From contig CAZFBS010000032.1 of NCBI GenBank assembly GCA_964517265.1, forward strand, positions 1 through 36,141: a stretch of 36,141 nt of DNA, in the 5' to 3' direction. The position numbers and the translations under genes are program-made. Below are positions 7,843-18,340 of the stretch, in pieces. Within the stretch, counting starts at the first letter, position 1. Every line of letters begins with the position of its first letter. Source of the DNA: REEP01 sp964517265. GTDB lineage: Bacteria; Pseudomonadota; Alphaproteobacteria; Rhodospirillales; Defluviicoccaceae. The notes under the pieces are model-generated. The model worked only from the letters and a program-made list of their open reading frames with translations. It ran no database searches and had not been told where the DNA came from.

Positions 7843-10800
7843 ATGGGTCGCGAACAAATCTCGACTGTCCTGCGGAAGGGCCTGACCGACGCCCAAATCC
7901 GGGCCGTTACTTCTCCGAGGCGCCACGTCCTGGTCGTGGCAGGCGCGGGCTCGGGAAAGACCGAAGTAATGGCGAGACGGATTGCGTGGTGGGTCGGCAT
8001 TGAGGGCGTGCCGAAAGATGCGATTGTCGCGTTCACCTTCACCGAGCGTGCTGCCGAGGAGATGAAGTTCCGCATCCGCAGCTGGCTGGAAGCGATCACG
8101 CCGGCCGGTGAGGAAGTGTCGCTCGGGGGGATGTACGTGGGGACAATCCACGGCTACTGCTTGGCAAAAATCCGAGAGTACTGGACGGACGAGTATCACA
8201 ACTACGACATCCTCGACGAAGGTGCGCGCGTGGCACTAGTCCTGCGCGGTTTTAACGGACTGCTGGGTTTGAAGTCGCTCAAGGAGGCGACAGGCAAGGG
8301 CCAGTACGCGACCCTCGAAAGCTTCATCCAAGCTTACGACCAGCTCCACGAAAATGATTGCTTCGACGTAAAGCTCGCCTCGGAGCACCCGCCGGCCGAA
8401 CTCGGGGAAGCGGAAAGCCACTGGTGCAAGGGGGCTCGGCTGCTGAACGATGTGGGAAACACGGACGATGCGGCGGCCTTCGCGCGGGCGGCTGCCCGCT
8501 ACTACGCGTATCTCCGCTGCCGCCGCTTCCTCGATTTCAGCACGTCGCAGACCGAGTTCATTCGGCGCTTGAGATCAGACGCGAAACACCGTCTGGAGAT
8601 CGCCGACCGGCAGATCCATCTCGTAGTCGACGAAGTGCAGGACATCAACCCAGTGCAACGTGAGCTGATCGACCTCCTGGTGGAATCCGGCGGACGTCTG
8701 ACGGCGGTGGGTGACCATCGACAATCGATCTACGGGTTTCGCGGGGCCAAGGTAGAGATCATCGCCGAGCTGTGGGAGCGGTTCGCGAAGTCTGCGGAGG
8801 CGCAAGTCGTCGATCTTCAAGAGAATTTCCGCTCGACGCCTCGAATCATCGCTCTCGCAAACAGGTGGGCCGAAAGCATCTCGCCCGTCAGGACAATGAC
8901 GACGCCCGCCATGAAAGTCGGCAATAAGGCGCGGAAGGACCAGCATCAATCGCACGTGGCGTTGGTGAGTTTTGGCGACCGCGGCCAGGAAGCCCGGTGG
9001 ATCGCTGAGGCCGTGCGCGTCCTGGTCCCTTCCGAAGCGGAAGGCGCTCTGCACGACAAAAAGGACGGCTCTCATCGGGGGCTCACCCTTTCGGACGTTG
9101 CCGTCCTGGTACGCTCCTCTACGGACGTTCGCACCTATATGCGGGCGCTTGAGGCTTCCGGCATGCCGTGCGTGGTACGCGCCGGCCCGGATCTCTTTTC
9201 GCAACCGGAAATCCTGTTCTTCGTGGCCGCGCTTGCGATTTCGGCGGGCTGTCAAGAGTTCTACGGTTCGGAGCACAACCCCAAGAGTATCCCGAGGCGG
9301 GTCGATTCGGTTCTCGGTTGCACGCCGCAACCGGAAACGGTGCTGCGAGAGGCAGCCAAGGCGCTGCGGCAGACGGGCCTTGCTTTCGGCCGGGATGTGG
9401 AGGATCGCGTCTTGTTGGCGGCACGGGCAATCCGGCGTCGCGTCGCCGAGGACGGGCGCCTTGGTGCAAATGAAATCGCGATCTTCCGAACGCCCAGACT
9501 CCGCGCTTTCCTGAAGTCCCGCAACGTTCTGCGGCGGGTTTTCCCGCAGCAGATCTTCCACCTCCTGTTGTCCGAAGCCGAGGTCGATGCATGGGACGCC
9601 GATCCCGGCCGAGGCCAAGCTGCCTTGTTCCACTTGGGGGCGCTGAGTTCGCTGATCACGGGAATCGAGACACCCGGCTGGACCAGCGCGAGGGATTATG
9701 CGTGGCAGATCATCGGGCTGTGCCAGTACGGGGCGGAGGAAGGCCGGGTCGAGGAGCAACCCCTCATGGTCGGACCGGATGCGATCACCATCAGTACCAT
9801 CCACGCTGTCAAGGGGCTGGAGTTCCCCGCCGTCTTTCTAGCGGACGTGAACGCCCAGCGATTCCCGAGCAGCTACGCCACAAGGATGCCTGATCTGCCT
9901 TTGGACGGAGACATCGTGAGGCAGATCGATGTCGTTGGACTCGCCGATAACAAGAACCACGACGGCGAGCGGCGTCTCATGTACGTGGCGATGACACGGG
10001 CGGAACGGTTCCTGTTCATCAGCCACTCCGGGAACAGAACCTCGAAGTTCATCAAGGAACTTCGGCCTCTCGTCGCAGAGATCGGCGGGATGGTGACCTC
10101 GGCATCCGATGAGCTGCTTGACGCGCTCAAGTATGCGCCCAAGGAACACCGTCGCGACGTCAGGTTGAGCACGTCGTTCTCCGATCTGCGTTACTACCTG
10201 GAGTGCCCGCATGATTTCTATCTGCGTAAGGTGCTCGGCTTCGCGCCCACGATTGACCAGGCGTTCGGCTACGGGCGCGGCGTGCACAACCTGATGCGCG
10301 CAATTCATGCCGATCCGAAGAAATGGGCCGCACTGGCTTCGGATCGAAAGCGACTGGAACGGGACATTCAACGACTGCTGGATCAGGGGCTCTTCTACCT
10401 GCGATACACGACCGGCGACCCTGCCCAGAACATGAGGGCCAAGGGATTGAAGATCGTCGCCGATTACGTCCAGCGGTATGCCGCTGAACTCGGGAAGTTG
10501 ACATTTGAGCCGGAGAAGGAATTCGAGACGCTGATTGAATACGAGGACGGGAGCGGCGGGGCGCTTGTTTCCGGTGCGATCGACATCGTGCGGCAGGACG
10601 ATCCTCCGCGGGTTACCTTGATCGATTTCAAGTCCGGCGATCCGGATTCGGACAAACATCAAAAGCTCGACGAGGAGGAGATGAAGCTTCAAGTCTCCCT
10701 GTATGCGGTTGCCGCCAAGAAGGAGCTTGAATACCAGCCCGAGCAGGGGCTGGTCCGGTACCTTGACGCTGATGACGAGGCAAGTTCGGAATTGCGAGTA

Positions 10801-10998
10801 CCCTTGGATGAGAACGCGCTCGGACAGGCGAAACAGACCGTCGCCTTGACTGCATCTCGTATCCGCGATCGCGATTTCCATCGTGGTCCTTTTGAGCGCG
10901 GTGATGGAAAGCGCCGCTGTGTGGAGTGCGACTTCATCAGCGTCTGCGGGATGACCAAGGCAATGGCGGTCAAACGAGGTCGTTCGGGCGACTGGTGA
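7843..10998 (+). CDS. UvrD/Rep-family helicase with C-terminal Fe-S PD-(D/E)XK nuclease
   Basis: A 1051-residue superfamily 1A helicase. Motif I is AGAGSGKT (33-40), Ia AFTFTERAAEEMK, II DEVQD (from D263), III GDHRQSIYGFRGA, IV QENFRSTPR, V STIHAVKGLEF, and VI YVAMTRAE (~714-721). The last ~280 residues are a RecB/Cas4-like nuclease: C788 in LECPHDFYLRK, the LIDFKSGD core (D928, K930), a QVSLYA motif, and C1026, C1029, C1035 in CVECDFISVC. This 1+3 cysteine arrangement matches the Fe-S cluster of AddB/Cas4-type nucleases. A strong ribosome-binding site (GGGGGAG) precedes the ATG, 12 bp after vsr. It probably unwinds and degrades DNA. The fusion differs from AddA/AddB, which are separate subunits, and linkage to vsr and the methyltransferase suggests an accessory defence function. 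Confidence 0.9.
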   Translation: MGREQISTVLRKGLTDAQIRAVTSPRRHVLVVAGAGSGKTEVMARRIAWWVGIEGVPKDAIVAFTFTERAAEEMKFRIRSWLEAITPAGEEVSLGGMYVGTIHGYCLAKIREYWTDEYHNYDILDEGARVALVLRGFNGLLGLKSLKEATGKGQYATLESFIQAYDQLHENDCFDVKLASEHPPAELGEAESHWCKGARLLNDVGNTDDAAAFARAAARYYAYLRCRRFLDFSTSQTEFIRRLRSDAKHRLEIADRQIHLVVDEVQDINPVQRELIDLLVESGGRLTAVGDHRQSIYGFRGAKVEIIAELWERFAKSAEAQVVDLQENFRSTPRIIALANRWAESISPVRTMTTPAMKVGNKARKDQHQSHVALVSFGDRGQEARWIAEAVRVLVPSEAEGALHDKKDGSHRGLTLSDVAVLVRSSTDVRTYMRALEASGMPCVVRAGPDLFSQPEILFFVAALAISAGCQEFYGSEHNPKSIPRRVDSVLGCTPQPETVLREAAKALRQTGLAFGRDVEDRVLLAARAIRRRVAEDGRLGANEIAIFRTPRLRAFLKSRNVLRRVFPQQIFHLLLSEAEVDAWDADPGRGQAALFHLGALSSLITGIETPGWTSARDYAWQIIGLCQYGAEEGRVEEQPLMVGPDAITISTIHAVKGLEFPAVFLADVNAQRFPSSYATRMPDLPLDGDIVRQIDVVGLADNKNHDGERRLMYVAMTRAERFLFISHSGNRTSKFIKELRPLVAEIGGMVTSASDELLDALKYAPKEHRRDVRLSTSFSDLRYYLECPHDFYLRKVLGFAPTIDQAFGYGRGVHNLMRAIHADPKKWAALASDRKRLERDIQRLLDQGLFYLRYTTGDPAQNMRAKGLKIVADYVQRYAAELGKLTFEPEKEFETLIEYEDGSGGALVSGAIDIVRQDDPPRVTLIDFKSGDPDSDKHQKLDEEEMKLQVSLYAVAAKKELEYQPEQGLVRYLDADDEASSELRVPLDENALGQAKQTVALTASRIRDRDFHRGPFERGDGKRRCVECDFISVCGMTKAMAVKRGRSGDW

Positions 10999-11070
10999 TT
11001 TTATTCGCGACGCACAAGCAAGGCTTTGAACCGTGCTGCGCATATTTCAGGCAGCCCCTCGCGATGGGCG

Positions 11071-11389
11071 TCAATGCAGCCCTAAAAATATACTGCTTCC
11101 GCTGGTTGACGTCATGGAGTTGAAGGATTTCTTCCGGTTCCCGCAAGCCCGCGCCTGATCCCGTATGACGGCGTAGTCGCTCAGCATCTCGGCGATCGCC
11201 GAACTCTCCGGTAGCAGATCGAGCTCGTGGGCTGCCTGCGCCTGGAACTCGCGGCTGTACTCTACGACTGGCGGACAGATGAGCACGACGGGCGGTTCAG
11301 AATCGGCTGTCGCGCAGGCGGTCAGCAAGCTCGTCACGATCGCGAGGACGGCGAGCCGCGGCGTCCGAGCATCCGGCGTTGGACGTCAT
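11071..11389 (-). pseudogene. Rz1-like phage lysis lipoprotein (o-spanin), start disrupted
   Basis: The readable part begins at a GTG (11337) and encodes LLTACAT plus a short Pro-containing secreted region (VVLICPPVVEYSREFQ... DYAVIRDQARAC), typical of Rz1-like lipoproteins of alphaproteobacterial prophages. LLTAC is a lipobox, but from the GTG the signal peptide is too short. Removing one base of the CC at 11365-11366 opens the frame to an ATG at 11389, restoring a full signal peptide (TPRLAVLAIVTSLLTAC). The same extra base also frameshifts the overlapping upstream gene. The C-terminal ~20 residues after RACGN look non-native, suggesting the 3' end was also rearranged. The function would be fusion of the outer membrane during lysis; here it is probably dead, unless the extra base is a sequencing error. 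Confidence 0.6.
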
Positions 11390-11555
11390 TGACCTTCTCC
11401 GCAGTTTCGAGGCGTTCCGCCAAGCGTCCGGCGCGCTCACCGGCGCGGCGAATCGACAGCAAGAACAACAGGACGGCGAGCGCCACTGCGCCGTAGCTGA
11501 GGACGGCCCGCGCCCATGAACTGGCGGCGATGCTGGCAAGCAGCGAAGCGATCAT
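11297..11555 (-). pseudogene. Phage holin/spanin-like small membrane protein, frameshifted
   Basis: The first ~63 residues contain a single N-terminal membrane segment (AVLSYGAVALAVLLFLLSI) followed by a charged helix (AERLETAEKVNDVQRRML), the layout of small lysis proteins in prophage cassettes. As written, it ends at 11334 with GRRGSPSSRS. The -1 frame carries the expected tail, DAAARRPRDRDELADRLRDSRF, ending at 11297. Deleting one base of the doublet at 11365-11366 joins the two. It starts with a 4-bp ATGA overlap with the upstream endolysin remnant and overlaps the Rz1-like gene. Whether it is a holin or an Rz-type inner-membrane spanin is not clear. Confidence 0.6.
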
Positions 11556-11715
11556 CGCCGCCCCTGCTTCCAGTCGTCGATGCGGGCGTAGATCGTGACG
11601 GCGACGCTGGCGAGCGCGACGGCGATGAACACCCAGCGCAGGGCATCGAGGTAGGGCACGAGCGGCAGGATGGCGGACTGGGTCTCGGCCAGGACGTTCT
11701 GCGCCTCAGGCTGGT
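11552..11715 (-). pseudogene. Endolysin C-terminal membrane tail (truncated)
   Basis: The last ~52 residues of an open frame (AETQSAILPLVPYLDALRW, then FIAVALASVAVTIYARIDDW) look like the C-terminal membrane anchor that ends several alphaproteobacterial phage muramidases. Upstream the frame runs antisense-free into the adjacent methyltransferase gene with no lysozyme domain, so the catalytic part is gone. The recombination point is near 11705-11720. Its stop overlaps the next lysis gene by ATGA. The identification rests on the lysis-gene context and the tail pattern. Confidence 0.5.
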
Positions 11716-12326
11716 CGCGCAATGCCCTCGTACATGAAGGTGGCGAACCTCGGCCCTCCCATGTAGCCCTTCTCAAGGCGTGTGATGGCGAAACCGGCTT
11801 GTCGGACGAGCGCGTCGATCGGGCGGTTGAGATGGCAGCCGCCAGAGCAGCGGTGCCAGAGCGGTGTCAGGCGGTCCTGCCACCGCACGACAGTTGGCTC
11901 CGGAGCAAGGCCATGCTCCATGAAGAGAAGCTCGCCCTCGGCCCGCAGGACCCTTCGCACCTCACGCAGGGCCTTGAGCGGATCGGGGATCGTGCACAGC
12001 GACCAGGTCGTGACGGCGGTGTCGACGCTGGCATCCGGTAAGGGCAGCGCTTCGGCCGTGCCGATCAACACTTCAAGGGGGAACCGGCGCTTTCGCGCCT
12101 CATGCCGCGCGAGACGGACCAGCGGCAGGGAGGGATCAACCCCGAGCACCCGGCGCACGTCATCGCCGTAGAAAGGCAGGTTCAGCCCGGAGCCTATGCC
12201 GACTTCCAGCACCTCGCCCTGTGCCCGCGCCACGGCCCGCTGGCGATGGGCCGCCAATCGCGGATTGCGCATCACGAGATGGGTCAGGCGCGGCAGGATG
12301 CAGCGGTCATAGAGCCCCAGGCGCAT
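11706..12326 (-). CDS. Class I SAM-dependent methyltransferase
   Basis: A 206-residue methyltransferase of the UbiE/METTL7-like type. Motif I is GEVLEVGIGSGLNLPFY (~38-54), followed by VLGVDPSLPLV (acidic end of strand 2), GTAEALPLPDASVDTAVTTW (motifs around strand 4), and a LREVRRVLRAEGELLFMEHG loop. The ATG at 12326 (MRLGLYDRCILPRLTH) fits the family N-terminus; longer readings would overlap the HEAT-repeat gene. It lies 14 bp downstream of that gene, so the two are likely co-transcribed. The C-terminus ends where the prophage remnant begins but appears complete (GGPRFATFMYEG). The substrate is unknown; METTL7-like bacterial homologues are often annotated as phospholipid or small-molecule methyltransferases. 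Confidence 0.85.
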   Translation of the reverse strand: MRLGLYDRCILPRLTHLVMRNPRLAAHRQRAVARAQGEVLEVGIGSGLNLPFYGDDVRRVLGVDPSLPLVRLARHEARKRRFPLEVLIGTAEALPLPDASVDTAVTTWSLCTIPDPLKALREVRRVLRAEGELLFMEHGLAPEPTVVRWQDRLTPLWHRCSGGCHLNRPIDALVRQAGFAITRLEKGYMGGPRFATFMYEGIARPA

Positions 12327-12340
12327 GCTCCTGCCAGGCG

Positions 12341-13138
12341 TCACGACGGGATGCTGGCGAGAACCTGTATGGCACGCGGATGATCGATTGCTTCCAGCGC
12401 TTCGCGGGCGGCATCGGCGAGATCCGGGACGGTGCGCGCGATCCTCCCCAGAAGAATGATGCATTCTTCGTCAGCGATTGGTGTGACGGCGTCGATCACC
12501 TCGGCAGACGGCTGCTCGCGCAGCAGGCGGGTGAGGGCCGCGCGCGCTTCAGGTCGGCCGAGGCGCCCGAGGGCGCAAGCGGCGGCATGCCGGGCGTCCG
12601 GGTCAAGGTCTCCCATAAGCTCAAGGAGAACGGGAATCACCGCAGGCGACGTGCCGACGCATCCGCAAGCGCTGGCGCGAACGCGAGGATCAGGATGGCG
12701 CAGGAGTTCAAGGGCGATGTCGGTTGGCAGATCGGCACCGAGATGCACGGCAGCCGCGATTGCCGATACGAGACCGGGACCCTGAACGACACGAGAGACG
12801 ATGATGCGCACGATCGCCTGGCGCGCGGGTGGCCCGCCAATCATGGCAAGCGCTTCTATTGCTGCGGCCTGCTCCGGAATGGTGCAATCGGGGCCAAAGC
12901 CGACAAACCGCCGGCAAAGACGTTCAAGCGCTGGAACCGCTGCAGTAAGGCAGCGCCTTCCGGCTTCGGCAGCGAGCGCCAGCGCGTTGATGATCCCCGC
13001 ATCCGGTATCGCTTCGATCAGCGCGACATCGTCAAGGGTGGCCGGCGCCAAGGCCTGTTGCCCCCTCATGGCGCGGGGAGGGCAGTGCCCGGCAGATCCA
13101 GCGCCTTCGGAAAAAAGGTCGAGTTGCCGGGCGGTCAT
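12341..13138 (-). CDS. HEAT-repeat protein
   Basis: A 265-residue protein made of HEAT-like alpha-helical repeats, for example LLRHPDPRVRASACGCVG, LMGDLDPDARHAAACALGRLG and a similar helix pair near the C-terminus (IARTVPDLADAAREALEAI). The N-terminus (MTARQLDLFSEG) carries no signal peptide, so it is probably cytoplasmic. The ATG at 13138 is chosen because upstream sequence is low-complexity and not coding-like. It is followed after 14 bp by the SAM methyltransferase gene. HEAT proteins act as scaffolds or, when related to PBS lyases, in bilin attachment; no lyase-specific motif is evident. A partnership with the methyltransferase is inferred from gene order only. Confidence 0.75.
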   Translation of the reverse strand: MTARQLDLFSEGAGSAGHCPPRAMRGQQALAPATLDDVALIEAIPDAGIINALALAAEAGRRCLTAAVPALERLCRRFVGFGPDCTIPEQAAAIEALAMIGGPPARQAIVRIIVSRVVQGPGLVSAIAAAVHLGADLPTDIALELLRHPDPRVRASACGCVGTSPAVIPVLLELMGDLDPDARHAAACALGRLGRPEARAALTRLLREQPSAEVIDAVTPIADEECIILLGRIARTVPDLADAAREALEAIDHPRAIQVLASIPS

Positions 13139-13639
13139 GCGTTGTCTCTCTGACTGAGAGCGTTGTTCACCGTGATCACGAAGATTACCACAAGTCGATG
13201 AAAGGGGGCACGCGAAGTGCTGCGTCGACGGACTACTCCGTCGAGCCGCTGTAATAGGATTTCTCTGCACGACAAGTGGGGGCAGATTTCGATCCCAGTT
13301 CCCTCCGCCACCCACTCGCACTTTCGAACTCGGCGGGACGACGCCACCCATCAAGCCATTGATATTCAGAGAAATCCAACATGGGTACTAAATTGGCGCA
13401 GTCCCCATCCTCCAGAGAAATGGGCCGAAAAGAGAACGAAATCGGCCCTCGGGCGGGGAGGATGGTCGCCGGCCGTTTCGCTAAACCCTTTTGAAATAAC
13501 GCGTTTTTCTGGCAGGCGAATCGCTGGAGAGAAAATTCCGGCGAGGCAGGCTGGCGGAGGGAAGGGAACCCGGCTCAAACCTTCTACGCTGCGATTTCAA
13601 TGGGTTGCTGGAGGTGGTGTGCAGCGTTCGTTGATGGCT
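13139..13639. other. Intergenic region, possible tRNA-like remnant
   Basis: No gene is supported across this ~500 bp. At 13287-13310 the sequence GATCCCAGTTCCCTCCGCCA resembles the 3' end of a tRNA-Ser (acceptor strand plus CCA), but no T-arm pairing or upstream tRNA body is present. It could be an attachment-site remnant or chance. Confidence 0.25.
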
Positions 13640-14044
13640 TCAGGTGCCGATTTCTTCCGGCTCGGTGACGGTGATCCCGAGCCCATCCCCGTGACGGATC
13701 AGTCGCCGATCGAACGTGTAGAATGCTCCGGCTTCGCGACAGGCGGCGACGTGAAGAGCGTCCGCAAAATCGACGTCGCGAGATGCCAGATCAAGGGCGA
13801 AAGCCACCTGCTCGGCATCCTCGAGGACGACGTTCGGCAAGCCGGCCAAGCGGCGAAGTGCTCCGGCCACGTCATGACGCGAAAATCCATACGCACTTTG
13901 CAGAACCCACGCGGTTTCCAGCACGACCGTCTTGGCAACGAACACCCCCGCCGATTGCGCGAAAAGCTTGGCGGCGCGCTTGCCCTGCATAGCGTCATCG
14001 GCAACGATAAGCCGCACCAGCACGTTGGTGTCGACCGCGATCAC
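13640..14044 (-). CDS. vapC: VapC-type PIN-domain toxin
   Basis: A 134-residue PIN-domain ribonuclease. The acidic active-site residues are in VIAVDTNVLVRL (D5), VVLETAWVL (Glu), DFADALHVAAC (Asp) and FYTFDRRL (Asp), the normal PIN set. It starts with GTG at 14044, overlapping the antitoxin stop codon by 4 bp (GTGA), the typical translational coupling of vapBC modules. VapC toxins cleave specific RNAs, commonly initiator tRNA, when the antitoxin is degraded. The gene looks intact. Confidence 0.9.
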   Translation of the reverse strand: MIAVDTNVLVRLIVADDAMQGKRAAKLFAQSAGVFVAKTVVLETAWVLQSAYGFSRHDVAGALRRLAGLPNVVLEDAEQVAFALDLASRDVDFADALHVAACREAGAFYTFDRRLIRHGDGLGITVTEPEEIGT

Positions 14045-14301
14045 CCGGCGCGTCCGCCCTCGCGCACGGCGGCGGCGATCGCCGCGTCCATCTCTTCGAT
14101 CGACTTTGGCGGACCGGCATAGCGCAAGGAGCCGGCAACCTCTTCGAGGCGAGCGGCCGGAAATGGCTTGCGCGGCCGCAAGAGCAGCCCTTCGGGTACC
14201 TCTTCCACGACGAACTCGTCGCCCTCGCCCCATCGGTGAGCGTTGCGCAACGCCGCCGGTAGCACCAGTTGGCCTTTGCTCGACAGCCGGATGACATGCA
14301 T
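14041..14301 (-). CDS. vapB: AbrB/SpoVT-fold antitoxin (VapB-type)
   Basis: An 86-residue protein. The N-terminal ~45 residues form a swapped-hairpin AbrB DNA-binding domain (MHVIRLSSKGQLVLPAALRN, then GDEFVVEEVPEGLLLRP). The C-terminal helix (SIEEMDAAIAAAVREGGRAG) is the expected toxin-wrapping segment. The ATG at 14301 fits the AbrB start. It overlaps vapC by 4 bp. It neutralises VapC and, with it, represses its own promoter. A dyad GTAAG-N7-CTTAC at 14328-14344, just upstream, is a plausible operator. Confidence 0.88.
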   Translation of the reverse strand: MHVIRLSSKGQLVLPAALRNAHRWGEGDEFVVEEVPEGLLLRPRKPFPAARLEEVAGSLRYAGPPKSIEEMDAAIAAAVREGGRAG

Positions 14302-14327
14302 GGGACGACCTTCGCAGCACTCAAAAA

Positions 14328-14344
14328 GTAAGGAGCTATCTTAC
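14328..14344 (-). promoter_or_regulatory. Candidate vapBC operator dyad
   Basis: An inverted repeat, GTAAG and CTTAC separated by 7 bases, centred about 35 bp upstream of the vapB start. The position suits autoregulation by the VapB AbrB domain. This is pattern only. Confidence 0.35.
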
Positions 14345-14601
14345 GTCGCGAGCAGGCGCCTTGCAACCGCGACAGTCGGCCTGACGATGATGAGTTAATA
14401 AGCTGCCGCGGGTGCAGCGCGCCGTTGTGCGAGCATTGGGAGGGGTCGAGCGGCTTTTGAATTGAATATGGATAAAAGTCGCTTCGAATGTACAGCCAAG
14501 GCCGATGATCCTCCTTGATCGCTTATCAACATGTGCCAGCGAACAGCAAGAAGCACCCGCTGGTTCCTGCGGGCCGAAAACGATGAAGGCGGGGCACCGC
14601 C

Positions 14602-16935
<2,334 letters not shown>

Positions 16936-17007
16936 GCGCCCCGCCTCCTTCCTCATCCGTGCCCGTCCACAACGACGCCTCAGGAAAAGGGAAAGAGTTT
17001 GCTCAAG

Positions 17008-17046
17008 TTTGTCAGGCTGAGCCGCTTCTTGTGACAAAGCATGTCA
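17008..17046 (-). promoter_or_regulatory. Copper-regulon operator A, upstream of copA
   Basis: On the plus strand TTTGTCA (17008), TGACAAA (17032) and TGTCA (17042), offsets 0/24/34. The left half-site is preceded by CTCAAG. It lies 73 bp from the copA start. Additional half-sites, TGTCAC (17075) and TGACAAA (17096), lie further upstream. TGACAA/TTGTCA half-sites resemble the CusR/CopR box. Confidence 0.65.
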
Positions 17047-17470
17047 AAGCAGCCGGCACATGGGTTGCACATCCTGTCACACATTGAAGGCAGAGTGACA
17101 AACTCCCGAAACATCCTCGTGTTATCCTCTTGCTCTGAACTTGATTAAGATTGCCTATAGATATTAGACCGATAGATCGAATAAAAAATAAAAAATGTTC
17201 TGATCTTGGCGAAGACATGCCGAGAAACTTCCGAGCAAAGCCCGAAAGAATCCGTAACCCACCCTCGCTGATGTTGCCCTGGACGCCCGGGTGGGTCGGG
17301 ATCATCTCGCGTAAGTGGATGATGCTCCCTCCCGTTAAGCCTCTTGAGAATAGAACGTTGCCCGCAACGCTCCGTCGGCAGACGAAACCACTCCTTTGCG
17401 CCCTTCACCAACGGATCCGGGGGAGGCGGCGTTCCGGGCACTCCCCAAAGCGGACACGGGTGAGGCCCCA
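17047..17470. other. Intergenic region between pcoB-type gene and copA promoter
   Basis: Apart from extra copper half-sites near 17075-17102 and an AT-rich stretch at 17160-17195, I see no gene. Translations of the open frames here match nothing I recognise, and no clear terminator for the upstream operon was found. Confidence 0.4.
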
Positions 17471-18340
17471 TCAAAACCACATCCGTAAGCCGGCGACGAA
17501 GGAGAGCGCGCCGGCATCCTCGCCGGGCGGCAGCCTGTTCGCCGTCTCGCCAACCTTCTGCGCCCACGAGACGCCGATGTAGGGCGCGAACTCGCGGGTG
17601 ATCTCGTAGCGCAGGCGCAGTCCGACCTCGTAGGCGGTCACGCCCGCGCCGAGATCGTACTCGTCGACGTCCTGGGCCTGCAGGCTCATTTCGGCGCGCG
17701 GCTGGAGGACCAGGCGCTGGGTGATGAACTCGTTGAACTCGACCTCGAACTTGGCCGAGACGTCGCCCTCCTCGCTGAAATAGAGGTCGGCCTCGATCAT
17801 CGACCAGTAGACGTTCAAGCCTTCGAGGGCCACAACCCCGTACCAGCGCGACGGGTTCGGGCGAACGTCGTAGCGGACCCCGGCCTGGGCGTTCCAGTAG
17901 GGGGTGATGGCGCGATTGTAGAGGACCTGCGTCTCCGCGGTTTCGACCCGACCATCGAACAGCCCTTCGCCCTCGCTCTCGATCCAGAGCCGATTGTAGT
18001 CGCCGCCGGCATAGCCGAAGGCGTCCCAGACGTACTTGGGATCGCCCTCGTTGGACTGATACTCGAGCCGGTCGACCATGCCGAAGACCCGGAACGGGTT
18101 GTCGTGGACCGGCTCGCCCTCAACCTCGATGTCGCCGGTGCCGAGTTCCTCCGGCGTCACCGGACCGCGTGGGTCGCGCACGTCCTCGATGCTCCCCGGC
18201 ATCTCGCCCATGTCGGCCGGCAGTCCCTCCAAAGCTTCTGGCGGGTGATCCCCCGGGAGGTCCTGGGCAAGGGCGGGAGCACTGATGATCGCGGCGGTGG
18301 CGAGGCCGAGCGCGGTCCGGGGTGCGATCTTGCGCGCCAT
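17471..18340 (-). CDS. copB: Copper resistance outer-membrane protein CopB/PcoB
   Basis: A 289-residue protein with a cleavable signal peptide (ALGLATAAIISAPALAQ) and a beta-barrel of the CopB/PcoB family: FGMVDRLEYQSNEG, LWIESEGEGLFDGRVETAE, the AGVRYDVRPNP and YEVGLRLRYEITREFAPYIG strands, and a terminal aromatic residue (GLRMWF), as in outer-membrane barrels. It starts by a one-base TGATG overlap with the multicopper oxidase stop, so the two are translationally coupled. The family acts in copper tolerance at the outer membrane with the periplasmic oxidase. Its N-terminal linker lacks the long Met/His-rich repeat common in CopB proteins; the separate Met-rich protein of this operon may supply that role. 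Confidence 0.93.
   Translation of the reverse strand: MARKIAPRTALGLATAAIISAPALAQDLPGDHPPEALEGLPADMGEMPGSIEDVRDPRGPVTPEELGTGDIEVEGEPVHDNPFRVFGMVDRLEYQSNEGDPKYVWDAFGYAGGDYNRLWIESEGEGLFDGRVETAETQVLYNRAITPYWNAQAGVRYDVRPNPSRWYGVVALEGLNVYWSMIEADLYFSEEGDVSAKFEVEFNEFITQRLVLQPRAEMSLQAQDVDEYDLGAGVTAYEVGLRLRYEITREFAPYIGVSWAQKVGETANRLPPGEDAGALSFVAGLRMWF

Noticed and set aside
13287..13310. tRNA-Ser 3' end (GATCCCAGTTCCCTCCGCCA)
   Set aside because: Only the terminal ~20 bases fit; no T-stem pairing, anticodon arm or D-arm upstream, so not called as a tRNA. Kept as a possible attachment-site remnant.
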